Assembly: GCF_023100945.1 (NCBI RefSeq)
Contig: NZ_CP064689.1
Location: 6,430,001 to 6,494,000 of the forward strand
DNA: 64,000 bases
From: Bradyrhizobium sp. 200
GTDB taxonomy: Bacteria; Pseudomonadota; Alphaproteobacteria; Rhizobiales; Xanthobacteraceae
Reading direction: 5' to 3'
The position numbers and the translations under genes are program-made. This document shows, piece after piece, positions 24,893 through 34,251 of the stretch (positions are counted from its first letter, which is position 1; every line of letters begins with the position of its first letter). The notes below the pieces were generated by a model. It saw only the letters and a list, made by a program, of their open reading frames with translations, was not told the DNA's origin and made no database searches.

Positions 24893-25899
24893 CCGATCTC
24901 GCTGCCGCCGACCCGTTGCCGAAACCGAAGCGGGATTTTTTGCCCGCGCTGCTGCCGGTCATCCTGGCACTGGCGATGTTGCCCCTGATCGGATCGGGAA
25001 GTTCCTGGGTGACGCTCACGGTTGCGAGCCTCGCCATGGGCATGATGATCTTCATCATGGCGTCCGGGCTGACGCTGGTGTTCGGCCTGATGGATGTGCT
25101 CAATTTCGGCCACGGCGCCTTCATCGCGGTCGGCGCCTATGTCGCAACGCTGGTGCTGCTGCCGCTGGCGGGCTGGGTGCAGGCGGATTCGCTGCTCGTC
25201 AATCTGGCGGTGCTGGCGCCGGCGGCCTTGCTGGCGATGGCGGTATCCGGCGCGCTCGGCCTCGTCTTCGAGCGTGTGCTGATCCTTCCGGTCTACGGGC
25301 AGCACCTCAAGCAGATCCTGATGACGACGGGCGGGCTGATCGTCGCCGAGCAGGCGCTGTACGCCTTGTGGGGACCGCAGATCATACCGTTGCCGCTCCC
25401 GTCATCGCTGCGCGGCTCGTTCATCATCGGCGATGTCGCGATCGCGAAATACCGCCTGCTGGCGATGCTGGTCGGTCTCGTCGTGTTTCTCGCCATTCAG
25501 TTGGTGTTGAACCGGACCAAGATCGGTCTCTTGATCCGCGCGGGCGTCGAGAACCGCGAGATGGTCGAGGCACTCGGCTACCGCATTCGCCAACTGTTTC
25601 TCGGCGTGTTCATGGTGGGCTCCGCGCTCGCAGGCTTCGGCGGAATCATGTGGGCGCTCTATCGCGAGCAGGTTCATGCCTCGATGGGCAACGATCTCAC
25701 GGTGCTGATTTTCATCGTGGTGATCATCGGCGGCCTCGGCTCGATCGGCGGCTGCTTCATCGGCGCGCTGCTCGTCGCCATGGTCGCGAATTACGGCGGC
25801 TTCCTGGTTCCGAAACTGGCGCTGGTTTCCAACATCCTGCTGATGGTCGCTGTCCTGATGTGGCGGCCGCGCGGGCTTTACGCGGTGACAAGCCGATGA
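24889..25899 (+). CDS. ABC transporter permease, LivH-like
   Basis: Inner-membrane permease of 336 residues with about eight to nine hydrophobic segments. Family markers are GLTLVFGLMDVLNFGHGAFI near residue 65 and GLGSIGGCFIGALLVAMVA near the end. The coupling-type region is TKIGLLIRAGVENREMVEAL. The start is GTG 24889, overlapping the LivF-like stop (GTGA). It would pair with the LivM-like permease that follows. Confidence 0.93.
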   Translation: MTDLAAADPLPKPKRDFLPALLPVILALAMLPLIGSGSSWVTLTVASLAMGMMIFIMASGLTLVFGLMDVLNFGHGAFIAVGAYVATLVLLPLAGWVQADSLLVNLAVLAPAALLAMAVSGALGLVFERVLILPVYGQHLKQILMTTGGLIVAEQALYALWGPQIIPLPLPSSLRGSFIIGDVAIAKYRLLAMLVGLVVFLAIQLVLNRTKIGLLIRAGVENREMVEALGYRIRQLFLGVFMVGSALAGFGGIMWALYREQVHASMGNDLTVLIFIVVIIGGLGSIGGCFIGALLVAMVANYGGFLVPKLALVSNILLMVAVLMWRPRGLYAVTSR

Positions 25900-26960
25900 T
25901 GATCCTGTCAGGCGACCCGCCGCGCAGCCGCGTCCTTGCCGTCCTGCTCGTCGTCATCGTTGCGACGCTGGCGCTGGCGCCGGTTCTCTTTCCCGGCGCC
26001 AAGGCGATGAACGTCGCGACAAAAATCTGCATCTTCGCGGCGCTGGTGGCGTCCTACGACCTGCTGCTCGGCTACACCGGCTCGGTGTCGTTCGCGCACA
26101 CCATGTTCTACGGCATCGGCAGCTATTCGATCGCGATCGCGCTCTACTCCATGGGCCCAAACTGGGCCGCGGTCGCGACCGGCGTCGCCGCTGGCCTGCC
26201 GCTCGCGATCCTGCTCGCGCTCGCCATCGGCCTGTTCTCGCTGCGGGTCGCGGCGATCTTCTTTGCCATGATCACGCTGGCGGTGGCCTCCGCCTTCCAG
26301 GTGCTGGCCTCGCAACTGTCGTGGCTCACTGGCGGCGAGGACGGCCGCAGCTTCCAATTGCCGGAATTGCTGCGGCCCGGCACGGTGTTGATCCCGAAGA
26401 GCGTGCTCGGCTTCGACTTCAACGGCCGCACGCTGACCTATTATCTGGTGTTTGCCGGCTGCGCCGCAATGATCCTGGCGCTGCTGCGGGTGGTGAACTC
26501 ACCGTTCGGCCGCGTGCTGCAGGCGATCCGCGAGAACCGCTTCCGCGCCGAAGCGCTGGGTTTCCGCACCGTGTTTCACTTGACCTACGCCAACTGCCTC
26601 GCCGCCGTCGTCGCCGCCAGCGCCGGCATGCTGAACGCGCTGTGGCTGCGGTATGCCGGCCCGGATACCTCGCTGAGTTTCTCGATCATGCTGGACATCC
26701 TGCTGATGGTGGTGATCGGCGGCATGGGCACGATGTACGGCGCGATCGTCGGCGCCGCCATCTTCATCCTGGCACAGAACTATCTTCAGGCGCTTATGAA
26801 CGTGGCATCGGAGGCCGCCGCCAATGCGGGGCTGCCGCTGCTGCCGGGGCTGCTGCACCCGGACCGCTGGCTGTTGTGGTTGGGCCTGCTGTTTATCGCC
26901 AGCGTGTATTTCTTCCCGACCGGAATCGTCGGCCGGTTGCGCGCGGGCGCGCTCAAGTAA
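25896..26960 (+). CDS. ABC transporter permease, LivM-like
   Basis: Second permease, 354 residues with about ten hydrophobic segments. Family markers are LLGYTGSVSFAHTMFYGIGS near residue 60 and VIGGMGTMYGAIVGAAIFIL near 275. The cytoplasmic coupling region is FGRVLQAIRENRFRAEALGF. ATG 25896 overlaps the LivH-like stop (ATGA). It is the last gene of the operon. The gene order (binding protein, G, F, H, M) differs from the classical livJHMGF order. No terminator hairpin was recognised after it. Confidence 0.93.
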   Translation: MMILSGDPPRSRVLAVLLVVIVATLALAPVLFPGAKAMNVATKICIFAALVASYDLLLGYTGSVSFAHTMFYGIGSYSIAIALYSMGPNWAAVATGVAAGLPLAILLALAIGLFSLRVAAIFFAMITLAVASAFQVLASQLSWLTGGEDGRSFQLPELLRPGTVLIPKSVLGFDFNGRTLTYYLVFAGCAAMILALLRVVNSPFGRVLQAIRENRFRAEALGFRTVFHLTYANCLAAVVAASAGMLNALWLRYAGPDTSLSFSIMLDILLMVVIGGMGTMYGAIVGAAIFILAQNYLQALMNVASEAAANAGLPLLPGLLHPDRWLLWLGLLFIASVYFFPTGIVGRLRAGALK

Positions 26961-27189
26961 AGGGACATTGGCGGCAACGTGATCGCGCGGGATTTTCAAG
27001 GATACGGATGCGCAACAGGCTGCGCCAAGGCGTGATGAACCGATGCTCCATTCGAGGCTACGGGTTTGGCGCTGGAATAATTGATTATGATCAGCCCGCC
27101 ATAAGAGTTGTATTTCCCCCGAAGCTTCCCATGTCGAACAGTACCTCACCGTCCTGAGGCGTTATTCCACATCACGAAAAGAGCATCAC

Positions 27190-27693
27190 ATGTCTTTCCA
27201 CGACTTAACCGTGCCCGCTTTCCTGCAGATTCTCGGCAGCCTTTCCGGCCTGCTCACCAAGGCGGAAGCGCATTGCAAGGCGAAGAACATCCAGCCCGAA
27301 GTGCTGCTCAATGCGCGGCTCTATCCGGACATGTATCCGCTGACGCGCCAGATCCAGACGGCCTGCGATTTCGTCATGAAAACCTGCGCGCGCCTCACCG
27401 GCAGCGAGGTGCCGTCCACGCCCGACACCGAAAAGAGTTTTGAGGAGCTGCGGCAGCGGATCGCGAAAGCGACCGACTATGTGAAGTCGTTCAAGCCGGC
27501 GCAGTTCGACGGCGGCGAGACGCGCGAGGTGACCTTCCCGATCGGCCCGAGCAACTCCATGACGATGAAGGGCCAGCAATATCTCGTCAATTTTGCGTTT
27601 CCGAATTTCTACTTCCACGCCGCCACAGCGCACGGCATTTTGCGCCACAACGGCGTGGAGATCGGCAAGCGGGATTTCCTCGGCGTGAGGTAA
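27190..27693 (+). CDS. DUF1993 domain-containing protein
   Basis: Protein of 167 residues matching DUF1993, a DinB-related helical-bundle family. It opens MSFHDLTVPAFLQILGSLSG, and has LLNARLYPDMYPLTRQIQTA and a conserved C-terminal block FPNFYFHAATAHGILRHNGV with His residues that could bind metal. The biochemical role of the family is unknown. It is convergent with the HD-type hydrolase gene, with only 3 bases between the stops. Confidence 0.88.
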   Translation: MSFHDLTVPAFLQILGSLSGLLTKAEAHCKAKNIQPEVLLNARLYPDMYPLTRQIQTACDFVMKTCARLTGSEVPSTPDTEKSFEELRQRIAKATDYVKSFKPAQFDGGETREVTFPIGPSNSMTMKGQQYLVNFAFPNFYFHAATAHGILRHNGVEIGKRDFLGVR

Positions 27694-27696
27694 TCG

Positions 27697-28242
27697 TCAG
27701 CGCAACGAAGCCAGTTCGCGCGCGAGGTTTTCGCGAGCCTGCCGGTCATATCTCGCGGCGAAGGCCGCATCGGGAAAGATGACCGGCCGCGCGGCGAACT
27801 GGCCGAGCACTTTTGTGCGGCCGGCGCGATAGTCGCCCTCCGGCACATGGATGAACTCCTGCCGGATCGCTGCGGCATAGGCGTCGTATCGCGCGGGTTC
27901 CGCGCCCAGAATACTGAGGTCGATCGAGATCAGGATGGCGCCGAGGCGATCATCGGGCTGGACATCGTGCGTCTTGGTCAGACGGATGAGACGGCCGACT
28001 TCCTGGCGAATATCCTCGCGGAGGTGCTGTTCGGCGAGGCGCGCGCTGAGCTCTTCATTGTCCGAGCGGGTCGCATCATAGACCACATCGTGCCACCAGA
28101 TGGCCGCGGACAGGATTTCGCGTTCGATCGCCGAAAGATTTTCGACGCGCGCGAGCGCACCGAGACAGTCTTCGATATGCGCGAGGTTGTGGTAGTGGCG
28201 GCCAGGGGCGGTGTAGGCGGCGGTCAACTCTTCGCGGTTCAT
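27697..28242 (-). CDS. Predicted HD-superfamily metal-dependent hydrolase
   Basis: Protein of 181 residues of the COG4339 type. HD-domain metal ligands are visible in RHYHNLAHIEDCLGAL (first His) and AAIWWHDVVYDATRSDNEE (the HD pair), with a later Asp in ILISIDLSILG. Such proteins are annotated as predicted HD phosphohydrolases without a known substrate. A repeat element separates it from the exported-protein gene upstream. Confidence 0.85.
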   Translation of the reverse strand: MNREELTAAYTAPGRHYHNLAHIEDCLGALARVENLSAIEREILSAAIWWHDVVYDATRSDNEELSARLAEQHLREDIRQEVGRLIRLTKTHDVQPDDRLGAILISIDLSILGAEPARYDAYAAAIRQEFIHVPEGDYRAGRTKVLGQFAARPVIFPDAAFAARYDRQARENLARELASLR

Positions 28243-28269
28243 CCGTCCTTCCCCCCGAAGCGGCGGCGC

Positions 28270-28391
28270 CGTAGGGTGGGCAAGCGACTTGTCCGCCGTA
28301 GCTCGAAGAGCGAAGGCGGAAGCGTGCCCACCATTGCCTTCGAGATGTTAAATGGTGGGCACGGCGCTTGCGCGCTTTTGCCTACCCTACG
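28270..28391. repeat. Dispersed palindrome, CGTAGGGTGGGCAA family
   Basis: CGTAGGGTGGGCAAGCG at the left end mirrors CGCGCTTTTGCCTACCCTACG at the right end, with an inner pair around GCGTGCCCACCATT and AATGGTGGGCACGGC. This type is common between Bradyrhizobium genes. It fills the gap between two minus-strand genes. Confidence 0.85.
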
Positions 28392-28396
28392 AAACC

Positions 28397-28837
28397 CTAC
28401 CGCATCGTGATCGCCAAACCGCTGAGGTCCGCGTTCGCCATCAGTCCCACCTGATGCCCGGTCAATTCCAGCACCGCGCCCTTCTGGTTGGTCAGCACGA
28501 TCGCGCGCGCGCCGCGGCCGACCGCAAGGCCCGCGCCGGCTGCGCCGTAGACGCCGGCGACGTCGGAGGGGCGATAGATGTTGCTGACGCGGCCGCGCAA
28601 GACCGTCTTCGATCCGCCGAACACCAGGCCGTAGTCGAGCCCGCCGGTCGACAGCGGATAGCGCCGGCCGTGGAAGTTCAGCACGCCGCTGCCGCCGGAT
28701 CCGCCGATGATCCAACCCGCCTTGTAGATCGTAAGCTGCACAAAGCCCTCGTCGGCGCGCGCGGCGGAGGACAGCGTGACGCCGGTCAGGGCCGCAAACG
28801 CAAGCATGGTGGCGCGAATGACGGATGGCATTTTCAT
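28397..28837 (-). CDS. Small exported protein of unknown function
   Basis: Protein of 146 residues with a signal peptide (MKMPSVIRATMLAFAALTGV, cleavage after ARA near residue 28). The mature part is Gly-rich and beta-like: LTIYKAGWIIGGSGGSGVLN, FHGRRYPLSTGGLDYG, VYGAAGAGLAVGRGARAIVL. It has no membrane segment, so a periplasmic or outer-membrane-associated location is likely. The pattern of short Gly-rich strands recalls DUF1134/EipA-like envelope proteins, but I cannot confirm that. GGAG lies before ATG 28837; the upstream ATG at 28975 lacks support. Confidence 0.75.
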   Translation of the reverse strand: MKMPSVIRATMLAFAALTGVTLSSAARADEGFVQLTIYKAGWIIGGSGGSGVLNFHGRRYPLSTGGLDYGLVFGGSKTVLRGRVSNIYRPSDVAGVYGAAGAGLAVGRGARAIVLTNQKGAVLELTGHQVGLMANADLSGLAITMR

Positions 28838-29142
28838 GGATCGTATCTCCGGAGGTCTTGCAAATCGGAAAGTGTCAGGCGGGCTCTGCGGCGCAGATTG
28901 AGTCGCAACTAGCGGATTGTAACCGATCGGCGCAAGGGGCAAAGCGTATTCGGCCCCGCGCGATGCACGGCGCACGGCATCCCGCGCCGCGCGTCCGACA
29001 CAATTTCATCACGATTGCCCGAACAAAAAAGCGGACATGTGAAATGAATTACTGCGGCCGCAAGCGTGTCGCGCTATTTCGTGTCCGGCGAATTGGACTG
29101 ACGGGCGGGACCTTCACACCTATCGGCGGGTCGCATGGCGCA

Positions 29143-29174
29143 GCGCCGCTGCCTTTCCAGCGAGGCAGCGGCGC
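29143..29174 (+). other. Perfect 12-base stem-loop upstream of ridA-like gene
   Basis: GCGCCGCTGCCT pairs perfectly with AGGCAGCGGCGC around an 8-base loop, 40 bases before the RidA-family start. There is no T run, so it is a structured leader or a stand-alone repeat rather than a clear terminator. Confidence 0.45.
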
Positions 29175-29213
29175 GTTAGGCTTGCGGCACCGAACCGTTC
29201 ATGAAGGTGTCCC

Positions 29214-29603
29214 ATGGCTCCGATCCAGCACTTCGCGCCGCCCGCCGGCATCAAGTCCCCGCCGCTCTCGTTCGCCACCCGCGCAGGCGACCTGCTGTTC
29301 GTCTCGGGCATTCCGGGTTTTGACGACAAGGGCGCGTTGGCCGACGGTTTCGAAGCGCAGTTCGGCTTCGTCGTCGCCAATATCAAGCGCGTGCTCGACG
29401 AGGCCGGCGCGACGTTTCGCGATCTCGTCAAGGTCAACGTGCTGCTGACGCGCGCCTCCGACGTCGCCACGATGAACGTGCTGTATGCATCGGCGTTCGG
29501 GCCTGCGCCCTACCCCGCCCGCACCACCTGCGTGGTGCAGGCGCTGCCCGATCCGAAAATGCTGATCGAGATCGAATGCGTGGCGTCACTGGCGAAGACG
29601 TAG
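29214..29603 (+). CDS. RidA-family (YjgF/YER057c/UK114) protein
   Basis: Protein of 129 residues. RidA proteins hydrolyse reactive enamine/imine intermediates; other members act in catabolic pathways. The family pattern is visible: FATRAGDLLFVSGIPGFDDK, then VVANIKRVLDEAGATFRDLV with KVNVLLT, and near the C-terminus YPARTTCVVQALPDPKMLIE, where the Arg of PARTT is the usual carboxylate-binding residue. It lies upstream of an SDR-P450 pair, separated by a repeat, so it may be separately expressed. Confidence 0.9.
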   Translation: MAPIQHFAPPAGIKSPPLSFATRAGDLLFVSGIPGFDDKGALADGFEAQFGFVVANIKRVLDEAGATFRDLVKVNVLLTRASDVATMNVLYASAFGPAPYPARTTCVVQALPDPKMLIEIECVASLAKT

Positions 29604-29718
29604 GATGGGTGGCGCGAAGCGATACCCATCATTTCGTTCGTCGGAACCAATCGATGGGTTTCGCGGAGCCTGTCATCGGGCGCGCATTCGCGCGACCCGT
29701 TGGCTCTACCCAGCCTAC
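29600..29718. repeat. Dispersed palindrome, GTAGGATGGGTGGCGCGAAG family
   Basis: GTAGGATGGGT at the left mirrors ACCCAGCCTAC at the right, with inner arms CGATACCCATC and GATGGGTTTCG. It contains the module GCGCATTCGCGCGACCCGTT also present in the element at 14273-14396. Confidence 0.8.
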
Positions 29719-29792
29719 GGACGCCCTCTCCCACTTGTGCCCGTCGGCACGCTTGCTATCCTCTGCCAAAATCAAGCACGAGGAAACACCCC

Positions 29793-30560
29793 ATGCCCCT
29801 TCTCCAGAATCATATCGCCGTCGTCACCGGTGCAGGCTCCGGCATCGGGCGCGCCATTGCGCTCGGTTACGCCCGCGAGGGCGCGCGTGTCGTGCTGCTC
29901 GACAGGGAAGAAAAGTCGGCGGCGGAAGCTGCGAAGGAAATCCGCGACACCGGCGGCAAGGCGGACAGCTTTGCGCTCGATGTCGCCAGACGCGAGGACT
30001 GCACTACGATGGCAAAGCAGATCGCCGAGAAGGTCGGGCAGGTCTCGATCCTCGTCAACAATGCCGGCATCGTCCGCCGCAACGGCATGCTGGGCGCGGC
30101 GGAGGCCGTGATCAGCGACTGGGAAGACATCATCGCGATCAACCTCACGGGTGTTTTCAATGTGACGCATGCCTTCCTCGCACCGCTCCGCGCCAGCAAG
30201 GGACGTATCGTCAATATCGGCTCGATCCAGTCCTTCGTGCATGTGCGCACGCCGAGTTCGCCGGCCTACACCGCCTCCAAGCACGGCGTGCTCGGTTTCA
30301 CCAAGGCGCTCGCCGCCGAACTCGGCAAGGAAGGCGTCCGTGTCAACGCGATCGGTCCGGGCTTCATCGCAACGCCGCTGAACGCCAACGCCCGCGCCAA
30401 CAATCCGGATCTGGTGAAGACATTTATGGATCACACCCCGCTCGGGCGCGCCGGCACCGCGGAAGATATCGTCGGCCCTGCGATCTTCCTGGCGTCCGAT
30501 CTTTCGGCCTACGTCTCCGGATCGATCGTGATGGTCGACGGCGGCTATCGGGCGGTGTGA
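29793..30560 (+). CDS. Short-chain dehydrogenase/reductase (SDR)
   Basis: NAD(P)-dependent oxidoreductase of 255 residues, classical SDR. The cofactor motif is VVTGAGSGIGRAIALGYARE near residue 10, NNAGIV near 88 follows, the catalytic Ser is in NIGSIQSF, and YTASKHG is the Tyr-Lys pair. The C-terminus reads VMVDGGYRAV. ATG 29793 is chosen because the Rossmann fold starts directly after it. The P450 gene begins 7 bases after its stop, so the two are probably one operon. The shared substrate is unknown. Confidence 0.93.
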   Translation: MPLLQNHIAVVTGAGSGIGRAIALGYAREGARVVLLDREEKSAAEAAKEIRDTGGKADSFALDVARREDCTTMAKQIAEKVGQVSILVNNAGIVRRNGMLGAAEAVISDWEDIIAINLTGVFNVTHAFLAPLRASKGRIVNIGSIQSFVHVRTPSSPAYTASKHGVLGFTKALAAELGKEGVRVNAIGPGFIATPLNANARANNPDLVKTFMDHTPLGRAGTAEDIVGPAIFLASDLSAYVSGSIVMVDGGYRAV

Positions 30561-30567
30561 GCACATC

Positions 30568-31740
30568 ATGTCCAACGCCCCGCATTTCGACATCGACGTA
30601 CCGAGCTTCTGGGCCGATCCCTATCCCGCATTGGCGAAGATGCGCAAGGAGGCGCCGATCGCGTTCGTGCCGCAGCTTGGCTCCACCGTGTTCACCCGCC
30701 GCGACGACATCTTCACGCAGGAGAAGCGCATCGACGTGTTCTCCTCGCACCAGCCGAACGGGCTGATGAACGTGCTGATGGGTCACAACATGATGCGCAA
30801 GGATGGCGATGCGCACATGAGCGAGCGGCAGGCGATGTTTCCCGCGGTGTCGCCGCGCACGGTGCGCGACACCTGGATCCGGCAGTTCCAGGCCCATGCC
30901 GACCGCATCCTCGACGAGCTCGTGCCGAAAGGCTCAGCCGACCTCTGTAAAGAACTGGCGCTGCCGCTGTCGGCTGAATGCCTGAAGGACGTCACCGGGC
31001 TGACCAACATGCGCTACCAGGACATGGACGCGTGGTCGCAGGCGATGATCGACGGCATCGCCAATTACACCGGCAACAAGGAGGTCGAGGCGCGCTGCCA
31101 CGCCGCCACCGCTGGCATCGATGCCGCGATCGACGACATGATCCCGGTAGCGAAGAAGCATCCGAACACCTCGATCCTGAGCGTGCTGCTGGCTTCAGGC
31201 CAGAACATGGAAAGCATCCGCGCCAACATCAAGCTTGCGATTTCGGGCGGTCAGAACGAGCCGCGCGATGCGATATCAGGTGCGACGTGGGCGCTGCTGA
31301 CGCATCCAGAACAGCTCGTGCTGGTGCGCGAGGGAAAAGCAAAATGGATCGACGTGTTCGAGGAGTATGCACGCTGGATCGCCCCGATCGGCATGTCGCC
31401 GCGCCGCGTCGCAAAGCCGTGGACCTACGGCGGCGTCGATTTCGAACCGGAAGACCGCGTGTTCTTCATGTTCGGTTCGGCCAACCGCGACGAGGCCTGC
31501 TTTGCCGAGCCTGATTGCTTTGACATCACCCGCGACACCCAGAAGAGCATCGCCTTCGGCGCCGGCCCGCATTATTGCGCCGGGGCGTTCGCCTCCCGCG
31601 CCATGGTGGCCGACGTCGCACTGCCGAGCGCGTTCGCGCGGCTGAAAGGCCTGCGGCTCGACGACGACGAACCGGTGCGGATCGGCGGCTGGGCGTTTCG
31701 CGGGCTGCTCAATCTGCCGGTGAAATGGGATGCCGCCTGA
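30568..31740 (+). CDS. Cytochrome P450
   Basis: Soluble bacterial P450 of 390 residues. The heme loop FGAGPHYCAGAF has its Cys at 337, and the K-helix ExxR is E266-YAR269. The I-helix reads AISGGQNEPRD at residues 225-234, so the usual acid-alcohol pair (D/E-T) for oxygen activation is replaced by Asn-Glu. It needs a ferredoxin and reductase not encoded nearby. It is probably cotranscribed with the preceding SDR gene, which suggests sequential oxidation of one compound (inference). No CYP family number can be given from sequence alone. Confidence 0.95.
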   Translation: MSNAPHFDIDVPSFWADPYPALAKMRKEAPIAFVPQLGSTVFTRRDDIFTQEKRIDVFSSHQPNGLMNVLMGHNMMRKDGDAHMSERQAMFPAVSPRTVRDTWIRQFQAHADRILDELVPKGSADLCKELALPLSAECLKDVTGLTNMRYQDMDAWSQAMIDGIANYTGNKEVEARCHAATAGIDAAIDDMIPVAKKHPNTSILSVLLASGQNMESIRANIKLAISGGQNEPRDAISGATWALLTHPEQLVLVREGKAKWIDVFEEYARWIAPIGMSPRRVAKPWTYGGVDFEPEDRVFFMFGSANRDEACFAEPDCFDITRDTQKSIAFGAGPHYCAGAFASRAMVADVALPSAFARLKGLRLDDDEPVRIGGWAFRGLLNLPVKWDAA

Positions 31741-32080
31741 TCTCGCGGCAGCTTATTGGCGCGGACATTCCCGGTAGCCGAACGTGTCGATGAGATTTGC
31801 ACGAGCGAATGAGTGATCGCCGGGCGCTCAGGTCAATCCGGCCAATAAGACTAACGTAGAAGGCTACCGGCCCGAGACGCCACCGAAATTGGACTGATTG
31901 ATCATACGCATATTGGACCTTCCTTCGTCCCGCTTCGCTTCTAATGTTGGGCTTGCTGAAAAGGTCGACGGATCGGGCGGGCGATGATGCCCATCAAGCT
32001 CATTGACCGCTTGCAGAAGGCCCCGATCATGACAACCTTGCACGAGATAGTGCGGTGACAACCAATTTGGGAATCGAGTC
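31741..32080. other. Intergenic stretch without recognised feature
   Basis: The 340 bases between the P450 and methyltransferase genes carry no gene or repeat that I recognise. GC content is lower than in the flanking genes, and promoter elements for the methyltransferase should lie here. Confidence 0.5.
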
Positions 32081-33091
32081 GTGAGCACAGCAACGCCGGA
32101 ACATATTATGCAAGTTGGTATGGGCTTTTGGGCATCCAAAACGCTCTTGAGTGCTGTCGAACTAGGCGTGTTTAGTACTTTGGCCGATGCACCCGCCGAC
32201 CTGCCGACGCTTCAGAAAAAGCTTGCGCTGCATCGGCGATCGGCCCGCGACTTCCTCGATGCGCTGGTGGCACTCAAGCTGCTGGAGCGCAAGAACGGCA
32301 TCTACAGCAACACCGCCGACACGGACCTGTTTCTCGATCGAGCCAAGCCATCCTATATCGGCGGTATCCTGGAGATGGCGAATGCCCGGCTCTATCGCTT
32401 CTGGGGATCGCTCACGGAGGCTCTGCGCACCGGAGAATTGCAGAACGAGAGCAAGGGTGGAGGAGAAGACATGTTTGCGGCATTGTATGCCGATCCGGAT
32501 CAGTTGCGGGGGTTTCTGAGCGCGATGAGTGGAATAAGCGCGGCTGCCGCCCACGCCATTGCCGGCAACTTCCCATGGAGAGACTACAAGACCTTCATGG
32601 ATCTTGGTTCAGCTCAGGGCATGGTACCCGCCACCCTCGCCCGCGCCCATCCCCACCTCACCGGCATCGGTTTCGACCTTCCCCCGGTCAAGCCGGTCTT
32701 CGAGGATTTTATTGCTCACCACGGGTTGGAGGACCGAGTGCGGTTTCGGGCAGGAAATTTCTTCGAGGACCCTCTGCCGAAAGTGGATGTCGTCGTCATG
32801 GGTCACATCCTCCATGATTGGGACCTTGCCCAGAAAAAGGTGCTTCTCGGCAAGGCATTTGATGCTGTTCCGAAAGGCGGCGCTGTGGTCGTTTATGATG
32901 CCATCATCGATGACGATCGCCGCGAAAACGCTTTCGGTCTCTTGATGAGCTTGAATATGCTGATCGAAACTGCCGGTGGGTTCGACTATACCGGAAAAGA
33001 CTGTCAGGCCTGGATGCGTGAAGCAGGATTTTCAAAAACGCGGGTCGAGCCGCTTGTTGGCCCGGATTCGATGGTGATCGGATTAAAGTAG
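32081..33091 (+). CDS. SAM-dependent O-methyltransferase (acetylserotonin/hydroxyindole type)
   Basis: Protein of 336 residues. The N-terminal winged-helix dimerisation domain spans about residues 10-85 ([20 protein letters not shown]). The C-terminal Rossmann methyltransferase has [20 protein letters not shown] (SAM loop, Gly-poor at one position compared with DxGGGxG), [20 protein letters not shown] and [12 protein letters not shown] with the usual catalytic His. Relatives methylate phenolic or polyketide hydroxyls. The start is GTG 32081 with GGGA upstream; ATG 32108 is an alternative. A second, distant member of the same fold lies at 61666-62682. Confidence 0.88.
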   Translation: MSTATPEHIMQVGMGFWASKTLLSAVELGVFSTLADAPADLPTLQKKLALHRRSARDFLDALVALKLLERKNGIYSNTADTDLFLDRAKPSYIGGILEMANARLYRFWGSLTEALRTGELQNESKGGGEDMFAALYADPDQLRGFLSAMSGISAAAAHAIAGNFPWRDYKTFMDLGSAQGMVPATLARAHPHLTGIGFDLPPVKPVFEDFIAHHGLEDRVRFRAGNFFEDPLPKVDVVVMGHILHDWDLAQKKVLLGKAFDAVPKGGAVVVYDAIIDDDRRENAFGLLMSLNMLIETAGGFDYTGKDCQAWMREAGFSKTRVEPLVGPDSMVIGLK

Positions 33092-33156
33092 CTTATCCAG
33101 GCGCGCGGCTTGCCGATCAGATACGTCACATGGTGCAATGGCGCGAGGTCCGCGGA

Positions 33157-33262
33157 GGGTCATTCGCGTCGGTTTGACGGTGTGCTGATCACTTCCGGTC
33201 TGCCCCGATTAACGGACATTCTCAGGATAGACGGGCAGTCTCAAAGGTGCCAATTCCGGAAG
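33157..33262 (+). repeat. Dispersed repeat, GGGTCATTCGCGTCG family, copy 1
   Basis: Contains GGTCATTCGCGTCGGTTTGA, GTGCTGATCACTTCCGGTCT, GCCCCGATTAACGGACATT and TCTCAAAGGTGCCA in the same order as copies at 34086, 35491 and 38778. It is non-coding. Confidence 0.8.
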
Positions 33263-33946
33263 TTAGCTTGCCGCGATCAGGCCCAGCACTGACTGCGTAT
33301 CCCGCACGTCACAAAAAGTGTGCGCCATCGCCGACAGTGTCCCGGCATGTTCGGCATCTGTTGGGGCGGCACAGGCATCGGTGATGAAGAATACTTTGTA
33401 GTTCATCATCATCGCATCCCTGGCCGTGGAGTCGCAGCAGACCTGCGTCACGGTGCCGGAAATGATGAGCGTGTCGATACCCCGTTCCTGCAGGCGAGCG
33501 TGCAAATCCGACGAGCCCTGCACGAAGGCACCGAAACGCCGCTTCATGACGACCACATCCTGCTCGGCCACATCCAGTTCCGGCCAGAGCGCGTGACCGG
33601 GGTTGCCGGGAGTGAATGCCTCGATGAAGCGAGCACGGCGTTCCGGTGTGAAGAAATGCTCAAAGTAAACCGACCATGTGCGGAGCGCCTCAGCATCTGC
33701 TGTGTGCTGCATAAAGACTACAAGTCCGCCCGCGGCCCGCAACGCGGCGCTGATCCTATTGACATTGGATACGATTGCACGGGCCACCGGGACTTCGGCC
33801 ACCTGGCCGGGGGCCATGAAGCCGTTTTGCAGGTCGACGACGATATGCGCCGTGTGGCGCGGGATCAGACGGTCAAACACCGCGACGCCACCACGGCGGA
33901 CGATGAGGCGCTCTCGGACTTCGTCGAAGATACCCAACTCATGCAT
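33263..33946 (-). CDS. Isochorismatase-family cysteine hydrolase
   Basis: Protein of 227 residues with the complete catalytic triad of the family: Asp in HIVVDLQNGFMAPG near residue 38, Lys in VVVMKRRFGAFVQGS near 133, and Cys in SGTVTQVCCDSTARDAMMM near 170. Family members hydrolyse amides, ureido compounds or vinyl ethers, for example nicotinamidase or N-carbamoylsarcosine amidase. The exact reaction is not determined. It is isolated in a repeat-rich, gene-poor region. Confidence 0.88.
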   Translation of the reverse strand: MHELGIFDEVRERLIVRRGGVAVFDRLIPRHTAHIVVDLQNGFMAPGQVAEVPVARAIVSNVNRISAALRAAGGLVVFMQHTADAEALRTWSVYFEHFFTPERRARFIEAFTPGNPGHALWPELDVAEQDVVVMKRRFGAFVQGSSDLHARLQERGIDTLIISGTVTQVCCDSTARDAMMMNYKVFFITDACAAPTDAEHAGTLSAMAHTFCDVRDTQSVLGLIAAS

Positions 33947-34085
33947 GGGTTCACCACTCTGCTGATGATAGGGTCCGCTTCCAGAACATTCGCAATATCA
34001 CATTTCACGTATATCCGTCAGCATTGAGCAGGACGAGAGACGGGTGGCTCTGGATAGAGCCTCGTCGGGGATCAATGGCGGCTTA

Positions 34086-34195
34086 GGGTCATTCGCGTCA
34101 TTTTGGTCGTCGGCCGACTACTTCCCGTCTTCCCTGGAAACGGACATCGTCAGGGCCGGTCGCCATGTCTCAAAGGTGCTATCAACGGAAGTTGC
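34086..34195 (+). repeat. Dispersed repeat, GGGTCATTCGCGTCA family, copy 2
   Basis: Holds GGGTCATTCGCGTCATTTTG, CGGACATCGTCAGGGCCGGT and CGCCATGTCTCAAAGGTGCT, closest to what I remember as the consensus of this Rhizobiales repeat. It is non-coding. Confidence 0.8.
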
Positions 34196-34251
34196 GCCTA
34201 TTCGATCACCTCGTCGCAAGCCTGGCTGCGATGGTTATTCGGGCAGCCCCG

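Noticed and set aside
33110..33292. Small frame starting MPIRYVTWCNGARSAEGHSR
   Set aside because: It is a translation of the GGGTCATTCGCGTCG repeat, as are similar frames at 35491 and 38609; not a gene.
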